Assembly: GCA_002812745.2 (NCBI GenBank) | Contig: NCSJ02000121.1 | Location: forward strand, 56,472 to 120,471 | Direction of reading: 5' to 3' | Length of the DNA: 64,000 nucleotides | Source: Scytalidium lignicola | Taxonomy: Eukaryota; Ascomycota; Leotiomycetes | In this document: one piece after another, positions 1 to 10,300 of the stretch | Layout: every line of letters starts with the position of its first letter | Numbering within the stretch: position 1 is the first letter of the stretch | Translations under genes and position numbers: made by a program | Notes under the pieces: model-generated | Databases searched by the model: none | The model's input: the letters and a program-made list of their open reading frames with translations, nothing else | What the model was told of the DNA's origin: nothing

Positions 1-1378
1 GAGAGAGGCTGACATCTGGGTCGCAGCGATGTCATTTTTGTCCTCGGAAACGAAAGAGAAAAGGATCATCATCAAGTGGCGTGGACCTCTGTCTGTCTTG
101 TCTCGCAAAGCGTGCAAAGCAAGCATCACGACGGGGTGACACGAAAAGGCATCGATAAACCATCCCACCCGTCTCCAATATCATCATGCCGCTAATTAGC
201 ACCCTGCGACAAGACAGGGCGAGGCGACAGCATGCAACAGCGTCATGATGAATCCCCATTCAGATGATTCCATGGTGCGGTTCCTTATCCAGGCTGTGTA
301 ACTGTACAGGTACAAGTGCGGTTGTATAATTAGTGGTTGGTTGGGGCTTTAGATCTGAAGGCGCAGTTCACTAACGGCTGCTATCGCGGTAGAAATTTCC
401 CTTGACAAGCAACGGGTACAAGTACAATGCTTTGTACAGTAGCTCAAACGGGGGGCTGAGAGGGTCTCTTCGCAGGCTTCCCTACCAATAACACAGCGAA
501 ATTATTTAGTCTGAGCCTTTTCATGCTTGCTTGACTGGCTGTCAAAAGCGTCAGTTTTCTGTTGTAGTTAGTTCAACTAAGCTGCTAAGTTATACGGAGA
601 GGGGGGCCCGCATCCGCAGGGAGCCAAGGCCCATCTAGCCCCGAAGGCCCATCTCGGTAGGCTGCCTGGCGTGCCTGGGTGCCTGCCTCTCTCCACCGCC
701 GGGCCTCCTTTTTTTTCCTTTTTGACTCTGTACGATCCCCGATTCAGGACCCGCCAGCGCCCACCGCCCACCACCGCCCACAGCTTTGCATCGCCCAAGT
801 TGCGGACTGGTGGCAAGTTCCTTGGCGAACAATAATAAGTTAATCCGTGGGTAGTAATACGTATACGGAGTACCCGTCCAACTAACTAACTGTCTGGTCT
901 TGTCTTCTCTAGACTGATCTGATGGACTGTGCTGTGCTGGTGCTGGTGCTTGTGCTGTTTGGCGCCATCAGCAACCAAAGAAGAAGTTTGCTTCCCCCCA
1001 GACAGCAGCAATCTCCGATCTTCCTTGCTCTTTGTGCCTGTAGTACTGCAGTGATATTATATGATCGATCTTTTCCACGGGCCCAGTGATTCTGCGGTTG
1101 AGGGACTGTGCACTTGTCTAGGCCTTGCAGGTTAGCAGTGACAATCTACGTTTCAATCGAGAGGGGGAAAAAAAGGAAAGAAGGAAAGAAAGAAAAAGGA
1201 TTAATTACAGTGCAGTACCGTAAAGCAAAAGCACAGCAAAGTGTACGATCGTATTCTCAAAACACCTGAAGCAGCAGCGCGCATCCTGCAACAACCAGCC
1301 TGCACGTGTGGATTTGTCGCCCATTTGCCGTGCACTTGCCCTCTGGCCCATTCCTGTTGTATAAGGGGGGCGCGGTGG

Positions 1379-1385
1379 CCAATCA
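1379..1385 (+). promoter_or_regulatory. CCAAT box candidate
   Basis: The sequence CCAATCA lies about 600 bases upstream of the kinase start codon, in a GC-rich patch. Fungal HAP/CBC complexes bind CCAAT. The match is short and could be chance. Confidence 0.25.
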
Positions 1386-1508
1386 GGGGCGGCGACGCAA
1401 GGGCCCAACCGCCTGACCGGAGATGGGTTAGTGCAGTTGGGGCCAGCCACTCAAACCAACGATCTGACTTTTGGACTGGCCCTGCTAGTCGTTGCTAGTC
1501 GACGGGCC

Positions 1509-1700
1509 CTTTCTCTCTCTCTCCCTCTCTTTTCTCTCCCCCAAAGGGCATTTCGCTTGTGCCAAAACCTCGCCGTTCCGGGCCTCCAACACCACCTTAC
1601 ACCTCACATCCTTACATCCTGCTCACATCCTCTCTCTCTCTTGCTCTTCTCTTTCTCTCCTCTCTTTCTCTCTCTCCTTCTCGCTCCCTCGCCCGCTCCC
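1509..1700 (+). promoter_or_regulatory. CT-rich promoter/leader tract
   Basis: Two long runs of C and T, at about 1509-1545 and 1626-1700, lie 290-480 bases upstream of the kinase ATG. Pyrimidine tracts just before transcription starts are common in well-expressed genes of filamentous fungi. The role is inferred from position and composition only. Confidence 0.4.
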
Positions 1701-1991
1701 TCCATCCTGCACTTGGATTACCGCTGCCGGGAGGAACCAGCTCCAGCGTCAATGCTCATCATTGTCTGCCTGCTTGGAGACCATCTCTAACGAGCATTAT
1801 CATTGCTGCTGTTGCTGCCGTTGCTGCAGCTGCACACACCGGCGCGCGTGTCCCTTTTTTTGACCTTTGCCTCGCGTGCTATCTCCACCACCAACCACCA
1901 CCAACCACCAGGCTGCCGCAGACCGCCTCTGCTTGCTTTCCTTCCTACCCTCCCATTTCCCTCGTGAACTAGACGACGGGGACAAATTACA

Positions 1992-3636
1992 ATGGCTTCA
2001 TCTTCCTCGAATGTCGTCGGCGTGCACTACCGTGTCGGCAAGAAGATCGGAGAGGGTTCCTTCGGTGTGATCTTCGAGGGCACCAACCTGCTCAACAATC
2101 AACAGGTCGCCATCAAATTCGTACGTTTCTTTTCCATCGTCGACACATTCTCCATCCTCTAGTCTTTAAGGGGCAGCGATGCTCTCCTGTTTTGTTTCGC
2201 CCATTTGGAAACTAGAAGCTGTTTGGATGGGGGGCTTGTGACTTTGTAACAATTAGTATGGCTTTATTGACTAACTGACTTTCTCGTAACAGGAACCTCG
2301 AAAAAGCGATGCTCCCCAATTGCGAGATGAATATCGAACGTACAAGATCCTCGTTGGATGCCGTGAGTATCTGGATGGCAGCTCATGAGATAATGAAAAA
2401 GGTTGCACCTGTACTAACTTCTTTCGCTAGCTGGTATTCCAAACGTGTACTATTTTGGCCAGGAAGGCCTTCATAATATCCTTGTGATCGATCTCCTTGG
2501 TCCTTCACTCGAAGATCTCTTCGATCATTGCAATCGAAGATTTACCATCAAGACTGTGGTCATGGTCGCGAAGCAGATGGTTGGTTTTTTTCTTTCTCTC
2601 TCTCATTATCCCCCCAAATATCCTAACTTGCAGACAGCTTTCCCGGGTCCAAACCATCCATGAGAAGAACCTCATATACCGCGACATCAAACCAGATAAC
2701 TTCCTCATTGGCCGCCCCGGAACGAAAGCTGCCAATGTAATCCATGTCGTCGATTTCGGCATGGCCAAGCAATACCGTGACCCCAAGACCAAGCAACATA
2801 TTCCATATCGTGAACGGAAATCACTATCGGGTACCGCAAGGTATATGAGTATCAACACTCATTTGGGTCGAGAACAGTCGCGAAGAGATGATCTGGAAGC
2901 CCTGGGCCACGTCTTCATGTATTTCCTCCGCGGAGGTTTACCATGGCAAGGCCTCAAGGCTGCCACCAACAAGCAGAAGTACGAGAAGATTGGAGAGAAG
3001 AAGCAGACCACTGCAATCAAGGATTTGTGCGAGGGTTTCCCAGAGGAGTTCAACAAGTACTTGAGCTATGTCCGAAACCTAGGATTCGAGGATACTCCCG
3101 ATTACGATTATCTTCGTGATCTATTTACCCAGGCATTAAAGAATACAGGAGAGGTGGAAGATGGGGAATATGACTGGATGAAGCTCAACAACGGAAAGGG
3201 CTGGGAGGCCATGAAGCAACACCCATCTCAACACATGCTGCATCAACCAAACGTGGTTCCAGGAGTATCAAACAGAGAACTGCATGGAACCACCCGAGCT
3301 GGAGGAAGCACTCCTGGCCACCTTACTGCCGCCCGTTTAAACGCCGCGCAACCCCCGCCACCATCCCCGATCAAACCGGGGATGGGCAAGACGCGCGATC
3401 GGCCAAACGCCCAAGGAGGTTTGGCCCCGAAACGTCTCAGCGGCACGGCGGGGGGTCTCCAAGACGTCGCTACTCCAGCAGGCTCAACCCAGGCACAGTT
3501 CCAGAACAGCTCGAACAATCTGCCGCAACGGATGACCCCACAACCAAATATGACCGCCCAGGCACAGAACGGGCGGAACCAGGAACCTCAGTTGTCGGGA
3601 TTCCAGAAGTTGATGAAGTCTCTGTGCTGCGGTTAG
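1992..3636 (+). CDS. YCK1: casein kinase I, membrane-anchored YCK/CK1-gamma type
   Basis: Ser/Thr protein kinase of the casein kinase I family, probably tethered to the plasma membrane. Yeast relatives act in endocytosis, nutrient sensing and morphogenesis. Exons deduced: 1992-2120, 2293-2362, 2431-2579, 2638-3636, giving 448 residues. Visible motifs are the Gly loop GEGSFG (residues 20-25), Lys42, the catalytic loop YRDIKPDN with Asp132, and DFG at 155-157. The kinase domain ends near residue 300. A Gln/Pro-rich, low-complexity tail follows and ends in SLCCG, a Cys pair like the palmitoylated C termini of YCK proteins. The second intron has the branch site GTACTAAC. The start is the only ATG that gives the conserved N-terminal kinase lobe. 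Which paralogue of the family it is cannot be settled here. Confidence 0.95.
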
Positions 3637-4426
3637 TGCAATTGTACCATCATAGAGTATCATGGGCAGTTCCTCTAACGTTAGGACAGGATGAGTTCCT
3701 CTCCCTAATTCACAGCTGGTCGAGCTGCTTCATGAACAAAAGATATCCTAGCACTCTGTTATTCCTCTTAACACATCTGAAGGCGTTCAGGGATAAAAAT
3801 TAGCTCTTTCATCGAATATTCTACACTAATAGATCATGTCGCGTTTCTGCGGAGTGCAGAATTTGTACGATCCCCCCTTTTCTCTGCTTGGCAGATATGA
3901 CTCTCGTTGTTACATATATTTTTGGCTCCTCCATCGGTTGCTAGGCACTGCGGGTTGCAACAGTTCCCGACACCTTGACGTGGCGCACGACTTTCTTAAT
4001 TATTTGGACATTAATAGCTGCAGAGTTTTAACCCTTATTTTCCTTGTTTATTTTTCCCCCCCAGTTTTTTCTTCTCAGAATGGCATTTCCCTTTTCGTGG
4101 CACACAGCAGCGTATACAGACTTTGTTGGGTCTTGGTAGCATGGAAAGGGACTTGATGAGACTTGGTTTGTGAGATTTTCAGCAAAGCAAAGGCGAATGG
4201 GTATTATAGAGGCGGTGGGCTTGAGGTTGAGTTCACTAGTTCTATGAAAAAAACGTATTGAAAATTGGAAAAGTTGTGTGTGTGTGTGTGTGTACTCTTT
4301 CTTTGCATTATTCATAAATATACGGAAAAGCACTCCTCCTGAGACCTTTAATTCCTAATACCATACTAACTTAAAAATCTTACAAGCTCCCATATATAAA
4401 TTGCTTTCCTAGTGATAAACATTTTT
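3637..4426. other. convergent intergenic region with GT microsatellite
   Basis: This is the shared 3' region between the plus-strand kinase gene and the minus-strand p24 gene. It is T-rich, with an uninterrupted TG dinucleotide run at about 4275-4293. The short open frames in it show no family resemblance. Confidence 0.6.
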
Positions 4427-5298
4427 TTACGTCAACTTTTGCTTGATGAAGAACGACCTGAGATGAGAAAGCTGCCATGCACATGTGATAGACAAAACCA
4501 ATAGTTGCATCAATGTCCATTTCACCACACGCGAATTCGTTGACTCGGACTGATCTCTGAATTCGGCTTCTCGTTCCTTTTAATAGCACAATTAGCAGAT
4601 ATTCTAGTAGGCAAAACTAAACATGACTATACCACTGCTGAGGCAAATAGAATAGGTAGGTTGGCAGCACTCACTCTCTGGAAAACTTGCTCCCTTCGAA
4701 TATCCTGCAATCGGCCATTCAGATCCTTAACCTTCTTAACAATGTCTTGAATCTTGCCCTTATCGGAACTTTCAATGTCACTCGTTTCACCAATGGCGAG
4801 GTCCAAACTCAATTTTACGCCGCCCATGGGCTGGCTAGCGGAGAGCCAGCCAGAGCCTAGATGCGATGAAGGAGTGAAGCAGAGCTTGTGGTCACCGCTG
4901 TCGGCTGCTGTGAACGTGAAGCGGCCTGATGCAGGGCCTCGCTGGTTAACCACGCGGTGGTCGTTGTCGAATATTTCCTATGACGGGCCGTTAGTATATA
5001 TACATATACATAGAAGGAGGAGGCGGCAATCCATTTGGTATCAAGGGAAGTTCCAGAAAGAACTAGGCAACAGGGTAAGACCTACGTCAACTGTGATGTG
5101 AACCTGCAATGAATCATGCTTCTCCCATACCCTCCTCTGCTCGTTGTATTCCTCCGCTGAGTAGTGGCCCACGACAAGAGTATCTCTAGGGAGCTCCTCG
5201 AAGAAGCATTTCGGTCCGGAACCGTCGATGTAGAAGTAGAGCGATTGCACCGGGACTAGCAGGGCGCTCAGAGAGAGCAGAGGTAATATCGAGTGCAT
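4427..5298 (-). CDS. p24/emp24-gp25L family cargo receptor (Erp-like)
   Basis: Type I membrane protein of the early secretory pathway that helps load cargo, including GPI proteins, into COPII vesicles. Three exons on the minus strand (5086-5298, 4675-4977, 4427-4576) give 221 residues. A signal peptide of about 19 residues precedes LYFYIDG, the usual start of the GOLD domain. The GOLD domain includes [11 protein letters not shown] coiled coil ([19 protein letters not shown]) follows, then a single C-terminal membrane helix and a short tail ending [10 protein letters not shown] with a di-Phe export-like motif. Length and order match the family exactly. I chose the ATG at 5298 because the upstream in-frame codon is TTG. 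The gene is divergent from SWC4. Confidence 0.93.
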
Positions 5299-5702
5299 GA
5301 TTGTCAATTGTGCGAAATATCCCTTAAAAGGTTGTGTGCAATAAGGGGGGGAAGTTCAGGTTCTCGACTGCACACGAGCAATCTGCCACGTTCGAATTAA
5401 TCGAGAACTTATTGTTTAAACGGGCCAGGGAGAGGTGGTTGGCCCCTTAATCACGTGAAGATTAGCCACGGCTTTGATACGAACTTTAAACGAAAACGCG
5501 ACAACTCTTCATTGATAACCTTCGGCATCGAAATCTGGGTCGCGAAATCATAACCCCCCNAAAAAAAGAAGAGAGGAAGTTTCCATCAAATTCTCCGCGA
5601 ACCAACACCGGATCCATCAGAAGTTTTTCTTGCAATTCATTTTGTCAAGAAAGAGCTTTTGGATTTTTTTCCAATTCCGAACAGAAAAAAGAGAGGGAGA
5701 GG
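5299..5702. promoter_or_regulatory. bidirectional promoter between p24 and SWC4
   Basis: A 404-base spacer separates two divergent start codons, so both promoters must lie here or overlap neighbouring transcripts. It contains purine-rich leader sequence just before the SWC4 ATG. An isolated N at 5560 sits between a C run and an A run. I see no clear TATA box. Confidence 0.5.
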
Positions 5703-7391
5703 ATGACGTCCCACGATGTGCGCGACATGCTGGATCTGCCCGGCGCGGCAGCTCCAAGGCCAGCGAAGAAACAAAAGACGACGGGACCACGACTGTCGGG
5801 ACTGAAGGGTTTAGCACGAGAAGTACAGAGTCTAGGAGGCGACAACCCCATCGCGATCGTTCCAGAGATATCGGTGTTCAAGAAACGGCGACTGCTAAGT
5901 CGGAAACCGGCTGCGCGATGGGAACTGAAATCGTTTAAGAATTCCGCGCGAGATGATGAGTTCATTTTAAGGCACTGGAAGAGGAAGGTAGAGGCTCCGA
6001 TCACTCCTGCTGGTGGGGATGCGAATGGAGAAGGAGAGGAGAAGAAAGAGGCGGTCCAAGAGCAAGTGGAGGATTCGACCTTTGCCAAATTTAATGTGAA
6101 GGTTAATATCCCTATATATAATGACGACGAATACAATAAGCAGCTTCAGAGTGAGCATTGGACGAAGGATGAGACGGATTATTTAATAAGTTTGGTTCGC
6201 GACTTTGACTTGAGATGGCCAGTCATATGGGATCGGTACGATTATCAGCCCCCGCCTTTAGAAATCGTGAATGGAGAGGATTCTACCGCCCTTGTAGCTT
6301 CACCAAGGGTCCGAAATATGGAGGAACTGAAGGCGCGCTACTATGCGGTGGCGGCCAAGATGATGGCCATTCGTAAACCGCTTCAGTTCATGGGCCAAGC
6401 AGAGTTCAACCTACATGAGTTGATGTCGAATTTCAACCCGGCTCAAGAGTTAGCCCGCAAGAAATTCGCCGAGCAGGCTTTCTATAGGACAAAGGAAGAG
6501 ATCAGAGAGGAAGAGAGCTTATTGTTAGAGCTCAAGCGGATCCTTGCTAGATCAGAGAAACTTGCTGAGGAGCGCAGAGAGTTATATGCCCGGCTTGAAA
6601 CTCCTCCAAGTACAGGCAATATTGGCGTCTATACTACCAGCCAAGGCCTGGCACAACTTTTCCAACAACTTATGGCAGCAGACAAGGCGAAGAAGAGGAA
6701 ATCGCTTATGGGTCCAGACGGTATCAGTCCTGCCCCAGTTCCAAGCGCTCAACAACAAGCTTTCGACCGGCGAGAAAGTGGACACAGGGAACCACCCAGT
6801 GCCTCTGGCGGCGCTGCTGCAACTACCGCCTCCACGAAGAAAGGTGGCCAAGGGCCTGCTGAACGGAAGAAGCTCACTGAAGAAGAGGAGCGTACTTACG
6901 GTATCAGTCATCATGAGCGTCTAACCGGTGGTCCTGCCTTCCGACATGAGAAGATCAATAGGCCGATCAACACCAAATCTACTGTCCAGCAGACCAAGAT
7001 TGCAAACACTCTTGCTGAGCTGGAGGTACCGCCTAGACTGATCATGCCCACGGTTACCGTGGCATCAGCCTTCGAGAATCTGCTACATAGTATCAACATC
7101 CTGTTAGATTCAAAGAAGGTTGCCGATAAGTTATCAGCCGAGATTGCAGTAGCTAAGGCACACAAAGAAGAGAAGGAAAAGAAAGCTAAAGCAGAAAATG
7201 GCGAAGGTGGTGATGCTGAGAGCGGTGCTAATGCGGATGCTGAGGGTGCTGATGATAATGTAAAAGTAGAAGAAGGCGAGAAGGATAAGGGGTCTACTAC
7301 TGGTAGTGTGAGAGGGAGCAGTGTACACAAGAGAAGTGCAAGTGTCCTCAGTGCTGTTAGTGACAAGAGCACGAAGAGGATGAAGAAATAG
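5703..7391 (+). CDS. SWC4: SWR1/NuA4 chromatin complex subunit Swc4 (DMAP1 family)
   Basis: Nuclear subunit shared by the SWR1 H2A.Z-exchange complex and the NuA4 histone acetyltransferase. One uninterrupted frame of 562 residues. The N terminus MTSHDVRDMLDLP is typical of the family. The conserved block with KFNVKVNIPIYNDDEY is followed by the SANT-like domain around residues 150-185 (HWTKDETDYLISLVRDFDLR), then the DMAP1 block. The C terminus is a charged, Lys/Glu-rich low-complexity tail. Length and domain order match fungal Swc4/Eaf2. The ATG directly precedes the conserved N terminus. Confidence 0.93.
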   Translation: MTSHDVRDMLDLPGAAAPRPAKKQKTTGPRLSGLKGLAREVQSLGGDNPIAIVPEISVFKKRRLLSRKPAARWELKSFKNSARDDEFILRHWKRKVEAPITPAGGDANGEGEEKKEAVQEQVEDSTFAKFNVKVNIPIYNDDEYNKQLQSEHWTKDETDYLISLVRDFDLRWPVIWDRYDYQPPPLEIVNGEDSTALVASPRVRNMEELKARYYAVAAKMMAIRKPLQFMGQAEFNLHELMSNFNPAQELARKKFAEQAFYRTKEEIREEESLLLELKRILARSEKLAEERRELYARLETPPSTGNIGVYTTSQGLAQLFQQLMAADKAKKRKSLMGPDGISPAPVPSAQQQAFDRRESGHREPPSASGGAAATTASTKKGGQGPAERKKLTEEEERTYGISHHERLTGGPAFRHEKINRPINTKSTVQQTKIANTLAELEVPPRLIMPTVTVASAFENLLHSINILLDSKKVADKLSAEIAVAKAHKEEKEKKAKAENGEGGDAESGANADAEGADDNVKVEEGEKDKGSTTGSVRGSSVHKRSASVLSAVSDKSTKRMKK

Positions 7392-10300
7392 GTAAAAATA
7401 TTATAATGTTTGCCTATATTAGGCTCTGTATGAATATCACGAGTCTGACTGCTTCCATCCATATTCTGTTACTGGTGAACTGGGTTGTATTTGGTGTTCT
7501 CTATTGTTGACATGATTTAATTATGTATAGGTAAGCTCCTAAATAAACCAACGGCATTCTTATCATTTTTCTTTCTAGTGTCAGCGGTCTGTAGTAATCT
7601 ACAGGATATATACTCTATTTCGTAAGATTTTTTTTATTGTTAGAGTTAATATGAGTATATGCTATCAAAGATGGCCGGTTATGTTATGGCATGAATTTTA
7701 ATTCTTCGTAAACTAAGGGATAAAACATTAAATACAGTTACAGTATAACATGAAAAGTATTACTTGATACAGCATTCATTGCATGTAGCTGAGGACGTCA
7801 TGATCTGATTATAGATTGTCAAGGGGTGGATTAGACAATGGAGCTCTGTAGCAGGCTTTGGAGATTCACACGTGGGTTAGTAGATCAGTTGGTATAGTTA
7901 TGGAAAAGATTAAGAAATGCCCTTGTCTTTAAAACGATTTGGGATGTTTTTAGCTCTTCCTAATATACTGAACAACTTATATGCTGATGGATCTCTTTAG
8001 GCAGTGCTGGAATGACAGCATAAACCCTATCCAACAACCCTTATGAAAAGGAATTTTTCAAAAAAGAGAAAGAACATGGCGCGTTGCAGAATAACATTGG
8101 CAGAAGTAATCTTTCTAACAAAGAGTCTTTAGGTCAGGGGTAGCAGCGCGTGTAAGGGTGTGATGGAGAACTGAAAAACCTAAGACGTGGATCAACTTTA
8201 CTTCTTTTTGAATAGATATTATATATTGCTCATAATTATATTTATAAGCCAACCCGAAGATGAAGTCAAACACATTGTAACCATGTTAGATAGATCCTAC
8301 CAAAATAGAAACTAATATATATTTCTTCCATGCTAAATGAATCATAAATCAAGGAGTTCAGTAGATTCCCTGTCAGGAACTGGAAAGTGAAGCAACAATC
8401 AAGACACTATAACTCCAATGACAGATTATGTAGTTATTTGTTGCATTTCTGACAATGAGAATCTGCGCTAGTATCTCGGCGATTACGATCATCATCACAC
8501 GAGAAAGTACACAGGATATTCGTTGCGCCCCTGGGCAGCGGGAATTTGCGCTATAAATCTCGGCGTGAAAAGCACGTAGGCAATCAAGACCATGACTAAG
8601 TCTTTTGTCGTGTTGTTTGCTTTCCAACGGTTTTGTGTGAGCAGAACTAGTTAAAGGAGGTTTAAAAGGGGTTCCATTGAATCAAGAAAATTTACTAGAC
8701 GAGCATTGCTGGAATAACAATAAAAAGAACCCGTCGTTCTGATAAGGTGTAGGAGAGTTATCTGCAATGGCCACGTACCTTTCAACCGACTTATAGGTTT
8801 AGGTTAGATACGGAGAGAATTTATCTTTCATCTTGCCATTGAGAGCTTTAAAACTTGATATTCTCTGAGATTGATTTGAAGACCATATTTAATAATTAAG
8901 AGACGGCCAAAGCCAACAATCATACAACTAAACTGCCCACGAAATTCACCCTGAAAGTCTGTCACTAGCAGGCGTAAAGGGCAAATTCCTAAATCGGTAC
9001 AGTACCATAATTGAACATAGTCAATCTGTTCTACCACCACTATGAAGACAGAATAACAAATACGAGTACAGATATAGCACAAAAGCAGAAACAATGTCAC
9101 TAAAATCAATTTTCAAGCATGAAATGTGGATCATATTCTGACCTGAGCCTAGCTACTTTGGAACTACCTTTTCTCTTGCTGCACCAAGGCCGGATGGAAA
9201 CAGGCAACATATAACGCTAGACAGAATAATAATAGTTATTGGCCAAGTAGAAAAGGCCAGCCAGCTTAATGGAGTTGAATAGAATAATTTTGAGAGATAG
9301 ATATGCGATGAGCTAGGCTCATTGATAAAAGATCCACTCCCTCTTTTGAATTAATATGTATTTAAGTGGTCAAACACATATATTTCTCTTCGCAATTCAA
9401 TAAGTCTGTTTTCTCAATCTGACTTTATGAAAGGCGCCTGATTATGGAAGTGCTATTTGGCATTGCACAAGTCACTATGACTGTAAAGCGACTTGCTAAC
9501 GAGATGGACCTGGCTGCCATTGCCATATTCACGTAAAATTGATTCATACCAATTTTGGCATGAAAGTCACATCTGTTAGAATAGCGCCCTGTGTGCCAAT
9601 GTTTGGAAACGCTATTATGAAAACGACTAAAACAGGCAGCAAAGGCAGAGTTATATATAGCAATGACGGTATAGAAGAGAAGCTACCGCAAACCAACTGC
9701 ATACCTGCATGTTGGGATACATGGGTATCTACCCAGTTATCCCTACAGTCAAAATGTAACCTTCTCGAGGTTAAAGTGTAGGTTGGTGACGAATGATTTC
9801 GAATACTTCCGAAATCTATTAAAAGAATCAACTTACATTTCCAACGAATTAGAGGAGACATATATATATATAGAAACTCATCACATCGCATGCAGAATTT
9901 GATAACGAGAGGCTCAAGATCTAGGCAACGAAAGATCTCGGTTTTGACTCGTCCGTGCAAAGGGGGCGGATAACATTGTTGTGATCCAAGACGCTGGGTA
10001 AGTCTTCGCAACGCCAGCAGCCTTATAGATCCCTGAGGTTCAAGTTGGTGAGTACCTGCATGAGCGCTTAGATCTCACCGTTAATCTTCATCAGCCTTAT
10101 GACGTTAAACCCCTTCTGAAGATCAGGGACCCTTAGGCAGGCCTCATCCCGCAGGCGATGGTCGGTTTAATGGGCTCCATGACGCCAGAGTTGACATACT
10201 TTCTTGTGGCATACAGTATGCAGTGGCCGTAACAGCGAGACGCTGGAATGCCTTCCCTTGCATGCTTGAAGGTGCACTGCTGCAGGTACCAACCGCAAAT

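Larger units (their letters stand above)
1..1991. other. upstream region of the casein kinase I gene
   Basis: I see no convincing gene in this stretch. Open frames on both strands are short and low-complexity. The proximal 500 bases are strongly pyrimidine-rich on the plus strand, followed by CCACCAAC-type repeats around 1888-1910, which fits a long promoter and 5' leader of the kinase gene. The distal 1.3 kb has short poly-purine tracts around 1160-1200 and no recognisable element. Confidence 0.6.

Noticed and set aside
4275..4293. TG repeat as a telomere-like or recombination signal
   Set aside because: A simple dinucleotide microsatellite in a convergent 3' region; fungal telomeres are TTAGGG-type.
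7875..7905. A-box-like string (AGATCAGTTGGTATAG) suggesting a tRNA gene
   Set aside because: No B-box (GGTTCRANNCC) follows within the normal distance and no acceptor stem can be formed.
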